From positions 997 to 15,386 of the forward strand of contig DKAS01000029.1 of the NCBI GenBank assembly GCA_002448875.1: DNA of 14,390 nt, read 5' to 3'. Positions 1-6,529 of this stretch are shown piece after piece. Position numbers and translations under genes: made by a program. The notes under the pieces were generated by a model that saw only the letters and a program-made list of their open reading frames with translations, did not search any database and was not told the DNA's origin. The stretch is from Proteobacteria bacterium UBA6920 (lineage in GTDB: Bacteria; Pseudomonadota; Gammaproteobacteria; SG8-11). The stretch's first letter is position 1. The number at the start of each line of letters is the position of its first letter.

Positions 1-714
1 GCCCGCGTCGCCAAGCACGGCAACCGTTCGGTGTCCAGCAGCTCCGGCAGCGCCGATGTGCTGGAAGCCGCCGGCGTGTTTCTCAACCTGACGGCCGAGC
101 AGGTGGCCACCTGTATCGACGAAACCGGCGTCGGCTTCATGTTCGCGCCCAGTCATCACGGGGCGATGAAGCACGCCATCGGCGCGCGCCGCGAAATGGG
201 GGTGCGCACCCTGTTCAATCTGCTGGGGCCGCTGACCAATCCGGCCGGTGCCAGGCATCAGGTGATAGGCGTGTTCGACGACGCCTGGGTGGAGCCGCTG
301 GCCAAGGTGCTGACCCAGCTGGGCAGCCGCCACGTGCTGGTGGTGCATTCCCAGGACGGTCTGGACGAAATCAGCATCGGCGCGCCCACCCGCGTGGCGG
401 AGCTGAAAAACGGTCTGGTGCGGGTGTTCGATATCACCGGCCAGCAGTTTGGCATCAAACAGAGCAATATCAGCGCCCTGCGGGTGGATTCGGTGCAGGC
501 CTCGCTGGCGATGATGCGCGAGGCGCTGGCCGGTCAGCCCGGGCCGGCGCGTGATATCGTCGCCCTCAATGCCGGTGCCGCCCTGTACGCGGCGGATGTC
601 GCTTCCAGCCTGTCCGGCGGGGTGAAGCTGGCGGCGGATACCCTGGATCGGGGTCTGGGGCTGGAGAAACTCGAACAGCTGGTCGCGGTCAGCAACCGCT
701 TCAGGCCGACATGA
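1..714 (+). CDS. trpD: Anthranilate phosphoribosyltransferase (TrpD), 5' end missing
   Basis: TrpD transfers phosphoribose from PRPP to anthranilate in the cytoplasm, the second committed step of tryptophan synthesis. The reading frame is open from base 1, so the N-terminal third lies outside the window; 237 residues remain of a family length of about 340. The visible part begins at the substrate-binding stretch [19 protein letters not shown]. It then shows [33 protein letters not shown] and DGLDEIS, the last being the Asp-Glu metal-PRPP region (window residues 119-125). All are family hallmarks. A GTG at position 31 lies inside the conserved motif and is not a start. The stop overlaps the trpC start (ATGA, 711-714), which implies translational coupling in a trp operon. 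There is no sign of fusion to a glutamine amidotransferase in the visible part. The identification is firm. Confidence 0.96.
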   Translation, partial: ARVAKHGNRSVSSSSGSADVLEAAGVFLNLTAEQVATCIDETGVGFMFAPSHHGAMKHAIGARREMGVRTLFNLLGPLTNPAGARHQVIGVFDDAWVEPLAKVLTQLGSRHVLVVHSQDGLDEISIGAPTRVAELKNGLVRVFDITGQQFGIKQSNISALRVDSVQASLAMMREALAGQPGPARDIVALNAGAALYAADVASSLSGGVKLAADTLDRGLGLEKLEQLVAVSNRFRPT

Positions 715-1511
715 GCCAGGCGGATATTCTGCGCCGCATTCTGTTGCGCAAATTCGCGGAAGTGCGCGAGGGCAACGCCGCGCTGGATCTGCGCGCCCTC
801 AGCCAGCGCGCCCTGCAGGCCGATCCGCCGCGCGGTTTCGCCGCCGCCATCAGCGCCCGCCTGGCGGCCGGGCAGCCGGCGGTGATCGCCGAGATCAAGA
901 AAGCCTCGCCCAGCAAGGGTGTGATCCGGCCCGATTTCCAGCCGGCGGCCATTGCCCGCTCCTATGCCGAGGCCGGCGCGACCTGCCTGTCGGTGCTGAC
1001 CGACGTGGATTTCTTTCAGGGCAGCAACGCCTACCTGCAGCAGGCGCGTGCCGCCTGCGCGCTGCCGGTGATCCGCAAGGATTTCATCATCGATCCCTAT
1101 CAGGTGTATGAGGCCCGTGCCATCGGCGCCGATTGCATCCTGCTGATCGTCGCCGCCCTGGGCGATGTCATGTTGCACGACCTGGCGGCGCTGGCGCTGC
1201 ACCTGGGCATGGATGTGCTGGTGGAGGTGCATGACCGCGCCGAACTGGAGCGCGCCCTGCGCCTGCCGACGCCATTGATCGGCATCAACAACCGCAATCT
1301 GCATACCTTTGCCACCCGTCTGGAGACCACTCTGGAACTGCTGGACGCCATCCCCGGTGATCGCATCGTGGTGACCGAAAGCGCCATCCACACCCGCGAC
1401 GACGTGCAGCGCATGCGCCGGCATGGGGTCAACGCCTTTCTCGTGGGCGAGGCGTTCATGCGCGAACCCGAACCCGGCGACAAGCTGCGGCAACTGTTCG
1501 CGGATTATTGA
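711..1511 (+). CDS. trpC: Indole-3-glycerol phosphate synthase (TrpC)
   Basis: TrpC closes the indole ring of 1-(2-carboxyphenylamino)-1-deoxyribulose 5-phosphate, releasing CO2 and water, in tryptophan synthesis. The protein is 266 aa, normal for a monofunctional TIM-barrel enzyme, so it is not fused to TrpF as in E. coli. Motifs in order are [13 protein letters not shown] (59-70, with Glu61 and Lys63), FFQGS (101-105), [16 protein letters not shown] (121-136, general-acid Lys123), LVEVHD (170-175, Glu172), GINNRNL (191-197) and VTESAI (221-226, Glu223 and Ser224). The phosphate-binding end FLVGEAFMR is at 243-251. All catalytic positions known from the family appear present. The ATG overlaps the trpD stop by 4 bp, and DUF1244 follows after 15 bp, so the three genes are probably co-transcribed. 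Confidence 0.97.
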   Translation: MSQADILRRILLRKFAEVREGNAALDLRALSQRALQADPPRGFAAAISARLAAGQPAVIAEIKKASPSKGVIRPDFQPAAIARSYAEAGATCLSVLTDVDFFQGSNAYLQQARAACALPVIRKDFIIDPYQVYEARAIGADCILLIVAALGDVMLHDLAALALHLGMDVLVEVHDRAELERALRLPTPLIGINNRNLHTFATRLETTLELLDAIPGDRIVVTESAIHTRDDVQRMRRHGVNAFLVGEAFMREPEPGDKLRQLFADY

Positions 1512-1512
1512 T

Positions 1513-1520
1513 AAGGAGGG
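1513..1520 (+). promoter_or_regulatory. Strong ribosome binding site before the DUF1244 gene
   Basis: AAGGAGGG lies just after the trpC stop and 6 nt before the ATG at 1527. It is a near-perfect Shine-Dalgarno match and fixes the start of the small DUF1244 gene. It also suggests that gene is translated independently of trpC rather than by coupling. Confidence 0.85.
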
Positions 1521-1526
1521 TAGACG

Positions 1527-1850
1527 ATGGACGAACAGACACGCATACAACTGGAAGCTGCCGCTTTTCGCGGCCTGATCGAGCACCTGCGCCGGCGCGT
1601 CGATGTGCAGAACATCGACCTGATGAACCTGGCGGGTTTCTGCCGCAATTGCCTTGCGAAATGGTACCTGGCGGCGGCCAAGGAGCGGGGGCTGGACATG
1701 GATATCGGCCAGGCGCATATCGCGGTCTACGGCATGCCTTACGGCCAGTGGAAGGAGAAATACCAGAAGGAAGCCAGCGCCGAGCAACTGCAGCAGTTCG
1801 AGGAAACCAAGCCCTTGCACGCCCATATCAGCGGTCACCTGCAGAAATAA
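1527..1850 (+). CDS. DUF1244 family protein, 107 aa, function unknown
   Basis: This small soluble protein carries the DUF1244 signature: FRGLIEHLRRRVDVQNID (about residues 15-32) followed by LMNLAGFCRNCLAKWYL (33-49). Two cysteines (CRNC) lie inside the most conserved block. There is no signal peptide or membrane segment. The length of about 100 aa is typical of the family. To my knowledge no biochemical role is established. The CxxC pair could bind a metal or be redox active, but that is inference. The start is set by the excellent RBS 6 nt upstream. It follows trpC by 15 bp and precedes an intrinsic terminator, so it appears to be the last gene of the trp transcript. In Pseudomonas, trpC is followed directly by vfr on my recollection, so this gene is an addition here. 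The family call is confident; the function is open. Confidence 0.9.
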   Translation: MDEQTRIQLEAAAFRGLIEHLRRRVDVQNIDLMNLAGFCRNCLAKWYLAAAKERGLDMDIGQAHIAVYGMPYGQWKEKYQKEASAEQLQQFEETKPLHAHISGHLQK

Positions 1851-1865
1851 CGGCCGTTACAAAGA

Positions 1866-1894
1866 AAAACGCCACGCTTGTGGCGTGGCGTTTT
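1866..1894. terminator. Rho-independent terminator, probably bidirectional
   Basis: A perfect 12 bp stem (AAAACGCCACGC at 1866-1877 with its complement at 1883-1894) encloses a 5 nt loop, TTGTG. On the plus strand the 3' arm ends in TTTT. On the minus strand the transcript continues as a T-rich run because the plus strand upstream reads AAAGAAAAA. It lies 15 bp after the DUF1244 stop and 29 bp beyond the stop of the convergent dsrE-like gene, so it can serve both transcripts. Confidence 0.88.
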
Positions 1895-1923
1895 GCGCAT
1901 AACCGCGGGTAGCGCTTGCGCGA

Positions 1924-2559
1924 TCAGGGCTGCACGTACTGATAGCCCTGTTTTTGCAGGTCGGCGATGGCGCCGATGCCGGCAGTAACGTATTCCACGC
2001 CGGGGATCAGCGCCTCGGTGGCGCCGCCGCCGTAAGTGCTTTCCGCAACGTCAGGCAACTTGCCGGAAGAGATCATGCCGCGGGTGGTGTTCTGGCAGAA
2101 CAGGAAGCGCACGCCCATGTTCATCAGGTTGACCACGTCTTTCTCGAACGGATTGCTGTTGGTGACCGTACCCTTGACGCTGTCGACGAAGGTGTAGCCG
2201 TTTTTCAACAGCATCGGTCCGCCACCGCTGTGCACTACCGCCACGATCTCATAGTCAAGACCGCGTTTCATGCCGGCAGTGATTTCATAGTCGTTGATGA
2301 CATTGACGATGTTGTGCAGGGCGTAGGCTTTGCTGCAGGCAGTGTCCGCGCACAGGTTGTTGATCTGGATCAGCAGTTTCACATGGTGGCGCTGTTTGAC
2401 GCACTGGGTGAGTTCCTGGGAACCGACGCCGAACTCTTCGTCCAGGGTCTTGCCGCTTACCAGGTCAACGGGGCATTCGGTATTGCCGCCAGGAAATGCC
2501 AGGGCCGAACCGGTAAACAGCAGCGAACCCGCCAGTAAGAACACGTAACGCGTAATCAT
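1924..2559 (-). CDS. Exported DsrE-family protein
   Basis: This 211 aa protein has an N-terminal signal peptide (MITRYVFLLAGSLLFTGSALA, cleavage likely after Ala21) and should be periplasmic. The rest resembles the DsrE/DsrF-like fold: a central VVHSGGGPMLL stretch (108-118), FLFCQNTTRGM (152-162) holding the conserved cysteine Cys155, and the C-terminal LIPGVEYVTAGIGAIADLQKQGY (about 184-206). DsrE-type proteins can relay sulfane sulfur through a cysteine; for this exported branch the function is not settled. The mature part has five cysteines (29, 53, 70, 75, 155). The four N-terminal ones could form disulfides. Translation could be read upstream to 2703, but the start at 2559 is preferred: it has GGAGG 6 nt upstream and begins exactly at the signal peptide. 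It is a single gene, with a possible CRP-type promoter upstream and a terminator shared with the trp operon. Confidence 0.85.
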   Translation of the reverse strand: MITRYVFLLAGSLLFTGSALAFPGGNTECPVDLVSGKTLDEEFGVGSQELTQCVKQRHHVKLLIQINNLCADTACSKAYALHNIVNVINDYEITAGMKRGLDYEIVAVVHSGGGPMLLKNGYTFVDSVKGTVTNSNPFEKDVVNLMNMGVRFLFCQNTTRGMISSGKLPDVAESTYGGGATEALIPGVEYVTAGIGAIADLQKQGYQYVQP

Positions 2560-2677
2560 CCTCAACCTCCAGAAATTTGATAGCAATGTACTGTTATAAC
2601 TTTTGCGTTTGTTATTTGTTTTCCACCACTGGCATGCATGGTGCGGTCGGCTGATGGTGGCAACAAATGTGGAAGGA

Positions 2678-2721
2678 AGTATATGCGGCTGCTTTGATAT
2701 CAAAGTTTGAACTAAGTCACA
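2678..2721 (-). promoter_or_regulatory. Candidate CRP-activated promoter of the dsrE-like gene
   Basis: Bases 2706-2721 read TTTGA-ACTAAG-TCACA. This matches 9 of 10 bases of the CRP core TGTGA-N6-TCACA with correct spacing. On the minus strand, TATACT (2683-2678) is a 5/6 match to the -10 consensus. If transcription starts 6-7 nt further on (about 2671), the CRP site is centred near -42, the class II position. A possible -35 TTGATA (2703-2698) is only 14 nt from the -10, so it is too close to act alone, as expected for an activator-dependent promoter. The crp gene itself lies 0.6 kb away. This is inference from sequence only. Confidence 0.45.
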
Positions 2722-3108
2722 GTGCGGCTTGCGTGCTTATCAGCAATTTCGTTGTGACGCGGGTTGCGATATACGTATTTCGTCTGTGGTAGACCCTGGC
2801 AGCCGCCGGGGATTGCAGCTAACTATCCGTCCGGTCTGCTGATTGTCACAGGCCGCGGTTATTGTTACTGGCGCGCAATGGAATTATCCGGGCGCAGTTT
2901 GCCGCGCCGGTGAGTGCAGGCTTTTATATTGGCGACGCGCCATAACCATATATGGCTTTGGCGCGCTGACGCGCAACGGTGTGCGGTTACTGGAAGCAGG
3001 ATGGGCACTTGGCCGGTGGCGGACGAGCCCGCGGTCGCCGGTGCGTTGTGTTCGCCCGGCCACCGTCCCGCCGTGGTCGACGGGGGATGCTATTGAAGGA
3101 GATCCAGG

Positions 3109-3137
3109 ACCGCCTCCGGCGATGGCCGGAGGGCGGT
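3109..3137 (-). terminator. GC-rich hairpin after crp, weak terminator candidate
   Basis: ACCGCCTCCGGC (3109-3120) pairs with GCCGGAGGGCGGT (3125-3137), apart from one bulged base, around a 4 nt loop. It starts 4 bp past the crp stop. The minus-strand sequence beyond the stem (TCCTGGATCTCCTT) is not a proper T tract, so it may be a weak terminator, a Rho-assisted end or a 3'-end stabiliser. Confidence 0.45.
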
Positions 3138-3141
3138 GGAA

Positions 3142-3825
3142 TTACTTGGCGTTGAGCACCTTGGCGGTGCTGGTGCGAGTCGCGTCGCGGTGCGCGCCGA
3201 GGACGACGATGGTTTTGCCCTTGACCGTGATCAGTTCCTGGTCTTCCATGTTTTTCAGCACCCGGCCCACCATTTCCCGGGAGCAGCCGACAATGCGCCC
3301 CAGTTCCTGACGGGTGATGCGGATCTGCATGCCGTCGGGATGAGTCATGGCGTCGGGTTCGTTGCACAGGTCCAGCAGGGTGCGGGCAATGCGGCCGGTG
3401 ACATCCATGAAGGCCAGGTGTCCCACCTTGCGGCTGGTGCGGCGCAGGCGCAGCGCCATCTGCGAGGCCAGTTCGAACAGTATGTCTGACTGTTCGTTGG
3501 CGATCTGGCGAAACTTGCTGTAGCTGATTTCCGCCAGTTCGCACTGGGTGCGGGCGCGCACGTAAGCGCTGCGGTTGGATTCATGGCCAAACAAGCCCAT
3601 TTCGCCAAAAAAGTCGCCGGCATTCAAATAGGCGAGTACAATTTCGCGTCCTTCATCATCTTCGATAAGGACGGTAACCGAGCCAGCGACGATATAATAC
3701 AGAACGTCGGGGATGTCCCCGGCGTAGATAATCAGGCTCTTGGCCGGGTAGCGGCGCCGATGGCAGTGCTCCAGGAAGCGCTCCATGGTCGGCGTATTGA
3801 GATTGACTGAAGGATTCAAAGCCAT
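3142..3825 (-). CDS. crp: cAMP receptor protein (Crp/Vfr type)
   Basis: This is a global cAMP-dependent transcription regulator that works as a dimer on TGTGA-N6-TCACA sites. The 227 aa protein aligns along its length with E. coli CRP and Pseudomonas Vfr. The cAMP-binding barrel covers about residues 15-125, and the pocket residues are conserved: Gly74-Glu75 (FFGEMGLF), Arg85-Ser86 (NRSAYVRA) and Thr130-Ser131 at the start of the dimer helix. The hinge FMDVTGRIA follows (139-147), then the helix-turn-helix (about 171-192) with [10 protein letters not shown]. The Met after Arg-Glu is as in Vfr rather than the Thr of E. coli. The end is unusual: about 17 residues ([17 protein letters not shown]) follow the point where E. 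coli CRP stops. The RBS is modest (AGGG, 8 nt before the ATG). It is divergent from the yhfA-like gene, an arrangement also found in E. coli. Confidence 0.96.
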   Translation of the reverse strand: MALNPSVNLNTPTMERFLEHCHRRRYPAKSLIIYAGDIPDVLYYIVAGSVTVLIEDDEGREIVLAYLNAGDFFGEMGLFGHESNRSAYVRARTQCELAEISYSKFRQIANEQSDILFELASQMALRLRRTSRKVGHLAFMDVTGRIARTLLDLCNEPDAMTHPDGMQIRITRQELGRIVGCSREMVGRVLKNMEDQELITVKGKTIVVLGAHRDATRTSTAKVLNAK

Positions 3826-3959
3826 TTTTCACACCCTGTAACGTGGTTGGGTTTCGTGTCTTGCGGACCAGGTTCCGCCGGACTTGTTAATTAATCGGCA
3901 GATTGCGCAAAACCCTTAGTCTTTTGTTCGGCTTTGGCGGGGCGCGGGAGGAAAATACA
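3826..3959. promoter_or_regulatory. Divergent promoter region between crp and yhfA-like gene
   Basis: This 134 bp spacer must hold promoters for both directions. It contains the palindrome TTAATTAA (3887-3894), the only A/T-rich spot, where -10 elements of either strand could sit. I could not find a -35/-10 pair good enough to call. No full CRP site is visible, only a TGTGA half-site close to the crp start codon. Confidence 0.4.
3947..3951 (+). promoter_or_regulatory. Ribosome binding site fixing the TTG start of the OsmC gene
   Basis: GGAGG sits 8 nt before the TTG at 3960. The frame is open further upstream to a TTG at 3903, but that start lacks an RBS. The protein from 3960 begins KARVKWVE, which matches the N-terminus of E. 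coli YhfA, so the TTG at 3960 is chosen. Confidence 0.8.
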
Positions 3960-4379
3960 TTGAAAGCACGGGTAAAATGGGTTGAGGAGGTCACTTTTTT
4001 AGGTGAATCCGGCAGCGGCCATGCCGTGATTATGGACGGTCCTCCGGAGATGGGGGGGCGCAACCTGGGCGTTCGGCCCATGGAAATGGTGTTATTGGGG
4101 GTGGGCGGATGCACCGCCTTCGATGTGGTGCATATCCTGCGCAAGGCCAGGCAGCCGGTGGAGGATTGCTGGGTGGAGCTGGAAGCCGAACGGGCGGCCA
4201 CCGAACCCAAGGTATTTACCCGCATTCATATCAAATTCTTCGTGAAAGGTAAGGAATTAAAAGACGCGCAGGTACAACGGGCGGTCGAATTATCCGCCGA
4301 AAAATACTGCTCCGCCTCGCTCATGCTCAAGCAGGCGGGAGTGCAGATAACGCATGAATATAGCGTGGTCACGTCCTGA
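3960..4379 (+). CDS. yhfA: OsmC-family protein, YhfA type
   Basis: This 139 aa cytoplasmic protein belongs to the OsmC/Ohr superfamily, YhfA branch. It matches E. coli YhfA from end to end: KARVKWVE at the start, TFLGESGSGH (12-21), PMEMVLLGVGGCTAFDVV (40-57) and LSAEKYCSASLML (111-123). The two superfamily cysteines are Cys51 and Cys117. In Ohr/OsmC these reduce organic hydroperoxides; the substrate of YhfA itself is not established. The start is TTG at 3960, supported by GGAGG 8 nt upstream and by the family N-terminus. It is the first gene of a plus-strand cluster running to speD, with 24 bp to the next gene, and lies divergent from crp as in E. coli and Pseudomonas. A common operator with crp is plausible but not shown. 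Confidence 0.93.
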   Translation: MKARVKWVEEVTFLGESGSGHAVIMDGPPEMGGRNLGVRPMEMVLLGVGGCTAFDVVHILRKARQPVEDCWVELEAERAATEPKVFTRIHIKFFVKGKELKDAQVQRAVELSAEKYCSASLMLKQAGVQITHEYSVVTS

Positions 4380-4403
4380 TTTTGCAGGTCGCAAGGAACA
4401 AGC

Positions 4404-6056
4404 GTGTCTGATCAAGAGCGTTTCGTCGAGTTGCAGCAACGGTACTTTCAGGCCTGGTTTCGCTTTCATCCGGAGCTGGCGGTGGATGTGGGCGCGGCCG
4501 GCTATGCCGATCTGCTGCCGCCGCTGGACGACGATGACATGCGCGCCCTGCTGGCGCTCAACGAGAAAGTGCTGTCCACCCTGGAGGAAATCAAACTCGA
4601 TCAGCTGACGCCGGCAGCGCAGCTGGACTACCAGCTGCTGTATGGCAGCGCCATGATCGAGGGGCACGAAATGCTGGCCATGGACTGGCGGCTCAACAGT
4701 CCACAGCGTTTCCTGCCGGTGCAGGCCATTTATCAGTTAACGGTCAAACCGGTGGCGGATCCGGCGCTGTGCATGCTGCGCCGCCTGGAAGCCGTTCCCG
4801 GGCAGTTGCGCAAGGCGCGCGGCTATCTCGGCCGTGAGCCGGAGCGCATTCCCGCCGTCTGGCTGGAGGCGGCGGTGCAGGAAGCCGCCAGCGGCGTCGA
4901 CTATCTGCAGTTTCTCAAATTGCAGCCGCCGTTCGCCGCGCTGACGCCGGCCATGGGTCTGGCACTGGACGAAGCCGCGGCGGCTCTGGGCGGCTTCGCG
5001 CGCTTTCTCGAGCGCGAACTGGCGCCGCGGGCGCAGGGTGATTTCGCGGTGGGGGAGGCGCGTTTCAGCCGCTATCTGCAACACCGGCATTTTCTCGATC
5101 TGTCGCCGGCGCAGCTGCTGGAGTTCGGTCAGCGCCTGTTCAGCCGCACGGCGGAGGAACTGGCGCAAGTCACCCAGCAGTTGCGCGGTGACCTCGATGT
5201 CGAAGCCCTGACCCGGCAGCTGCAGCAACAGCACCCGGCGCCGCAGGCGCTGCTGGAGAACTACCGGCAGGCTATGCTGGCCGCCCGTGAATTCGTGCGC
5301 GAGCGCGATCTGGTGAGTTTTCCCGCGGTGGAGCACCTGGACGTGGTGGCCACCCCCGGATTTCTGCAGCACCAGATACCGTTCGCCGCCTACGTGGCGC
5401 CGGCGGCCGGCGACGCCCGCCAGCAGGGCTACTACTATGTCACCCCGGTGGACGACGCCGCCGGCATGGGCGAACACAACGCGCAGGCCATCCGGCACAC
5501 CAGCGTGCACGAGTCCTATCCCGGGCATCACCTGCAGTTCGTTACCGCCAATCTCAATCCCGAGGCCTCGTCTCTGGCCCGCTTGACCAGCCCGTCGGCG
5601 ACCCTGTACGAAGGCTGGGCCCTGTATTGCGAGCAGTTGATGCAGGAACAGGGGTTTCTCGGCGCGCCGGAGAATCGATTTCTACTGTTGAAGGATCGTC
5701 TGTGGCGCGCTCTGCGTATTATCATAGACGTCGAGATTCAGACCCGGGGCATGAGTCTGCGCGCGGCGAGCGAGCGCATGCAGCAGCTGCTGGGGTTTAC
5801 CGCGGCGCAGGCGGACGCCGACTTGAGCTGGTATTCCATGGCGCCCACCGTGCCCCTGGGGTATGGCGTGGGCTGGGCCCTGATCAACGCCACCCGCGAC
5901 TGCCTGCGCCTGCAGCAACCGCAATTGTCGCTGCGCGACTTCCACGACGCGCTGCTGGCCGAGGGTTCGGTGGCTTTGCCGGCGGTGATCAGCAAGCGCT
6001 TTGGTCATGGCACCTGGCGGGACGTGCGCCAGATGGTATTCGGCAAGGCCCATTAA
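4404..6056 (+). CDS. DUF885 family putative zinc metallopeptidase
   Basis: This 550 aa protein has the DUF885 signature. HESYPGHH (369-376) is followed 26 residues later by EGWALYCEQLM (403-413). His369, Glu370, His375 or His376 and Glu403 would form a zinc site with a catalytic glutamate, as in gluzincin-like peptidases; few family members have been characterised. Other conserved blocks are YYYVTPVD (343-350) and LSWYSMAPTVPLGYGVGW (474-491). No signal peptide is seen, so it should be cytoplasmic, whereas many relatives are exported lipoproteins. The start is GTG at 4404 with AAGGA 6 nt before it; the first residues (DQERFVELQQRYFQAWFRFHP) suit the family N-terminus. It sits 24 bp after the OsmC gene and 30 bp before the VOC gene, in one apparent operon. 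Its substrate is unknown. Confidence 0.88.
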   Translation: MSDQERFVELQQRYFQAWFRFHPELAVDVGAAGYADLLPPLDDDDMRALLALNEKVLSTLEEIKLDQLTPAAQLDYQLLYGSAMIEGHEMLAMDWRLNSPQRFLPVQAIYQLTVKPVADPALCMLRRLEAVPGQLRKARGYLGREPERIPAVWLEAAVQEAASGVDYLQFLKLQPPFAALTPAMGLALDEAAAALGGFARFLERELAPRAQGDFAVGEARFSRYLQHRHFLDLSPAQLLEFGQRLFSRTAEELAQVTQQLRGDLDVEALTRQLQQQHPAPQALLENYRQAMLAAREFVRERDLVSFPAVEHLDVVATPGFLQHQIPFAAYVAPAAGDARQQGYYYVTPVDDAAGMGEHNAQAIRHTSVHESYPGHHLQFVTANLNPEASSLARLTSPSATLYEGWALYCEQLMQEQGFLGAPENRFLLLKDRLWRALRIIIDVEIQTRGMSLRAASERMQQLLGFTAAQADADLSWYSMAPTVPLGYGVGWALINATRDCLRLQQPQLSLRDFHDALLAEGSVALPAVISKRFGHGTWRDVRQMVFGKAH

Positions 6057-6086
6057 CCCGCCACCGGGCAACAGACGAGGCAGAGC

Positions 6087-6494
6087 ATGCAACGACCCAA
6101 GGCAACCGCCGGCCTGCGCCATGTGGCGCTTTATGTCAACCAGTTCGAAGCCTGCGAGCGTTTCTATGTGGACCTCGTGGGCATGCACGTGGAGTGGCGG
6201 CCGGACAACGACAACGTGTATCTTACCGGCGGCGCGGACAACCTGGCCCTGCACCGCAGCCAGGAGCGGTTCAGCGGTCCGCAGCGCCTGGATCACATTG
6301 GCTTTATCCTGGACAGCCCGGACCAGGTGGATGCCTGGCATGCCTATTTGACGGCCAACGCCGTCACGGTGCGCACCGCCGTTATGCAGCATCGCGACGG
6401 GGCGCGCAGTTTTTATTGTTATGATCCGGACGGTAATACGCTACAATTCATCTTCCATCCGCCCCTGGCCGCGCTCGCCGGCCACGGTGGATGA
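6087..6494 (+). CDS. VOC (glyoxalase/bleomycin-resistance fold) protein
   Basis: This 135 aa protein has two beta-alpha-beta-beta-beta modules of the vicinal oxygen chelate superfamily. The first runs from RHVALYV (11-17) to DNLALHRS (51-58), the second from LDHIGFIL (68-75) to YDPDGNTLQFIF (112-123). Potential metal ligands sit at the usual four positions: His12, His56, His70 and Gln120. Gln120 is where many members carry Glu, so metal binding or activity may differ. VOC proteins include glyoxalases, dioxygenases and thiol transferases; nothing here picks one. The ATG at 6087 has GAGG 6 nt upstream. The C-terminal tail (HPPLAALAGHGG) and the stop codon are encoded inside a long hairpin. It lies 30 bp after DUF885 and 35 bp before speD in the same direction. 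Confidence 0.87.
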   Translation: MQRPKATAGLRHVALYVNQFEACERFYVDLVGMHVEWRPDNDNVYLTGGADNLALHRSQERFSGPQRLDHIGFILDSPDQVDAWHAYLTANAVTVRTAVMQHRDGARSFYCYDPDGNTLQFIFHPPLAALAGHGG

Positions 6495-6499
6495 AGATG
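6449..6499 (+). repeat. Extended inverted repeat over the VOC stop codon, before speD
   Basis: The outer arms, CATCTTCCATCCGCC (6449-6463) and GGTGGATGAAGATG (6486-6499), pair over 14 bp with one bulge and one G-U pair. Inside, TGGCCG (6466-6471) pairs with CGGCCA (6479-6484) around a 7 nt loop. The VOC stop (6492-6494) is within the 3' arm. No T run follows, so it is not a standard terminator. It lies 30 nt before the speD start and could affect mRNA stability or speD expression. Confidence 0.7.
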
Positions 6500-6529
6500 T
6501 CGCACACTCGTTAACAAAGGGCCACGCTG

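Larger units (their letters stand above)
2560..3141. other. Intergenic region (582 bp) between dsrE-like gene and crp
   Basis: I see no convincing gene here. Short open frames on the plus strand between about 2843 and 3310 run into crp antisense and show no family motifs or good RBS. What the region does hold: a GGAGG RBS for the dsrE-like gene (2566-2570, minus), a candidate CRP-type promoter (2678-2721), a perfect 14 bp palindrome (2692-2705), a larger symmetric dyad (2936-2965), and a GC-rich hairpin just after the crp stop (3109-3137). Bases 2560-2830 are less GC-rich than the flanking genes. Confidence 0.7.

Noticed and set aside
534..1838. 434-codon open frame on the minus strand opposite trpD, trpC and DUF1244
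   Set aside because: It lies antisense to three confidently identified genes, has no recognisable domain and has no RBS.
2692..2705. CTTTGATATCAAAG as an FNR box
   Set aside because: FNR needs TTGAT-N4-ATCAA; here the half-sites abut with no spacer. Kept only as an unassigned palindrome.
2843..3310. Possible gene on the plus strand in the gap before crp
   Set aside because: It runs into crp antisense, has no RBS, no motif and no homology that I recognise. A shorter frame at 2914-3096 is equally unsupported.
3887..3894. TTAATTAA as a definite crp or yhfA promoter -10
   Set aside because: No -35 of acceptable quality lies at 16-18 nt on either strand, so a promoter could not be called.
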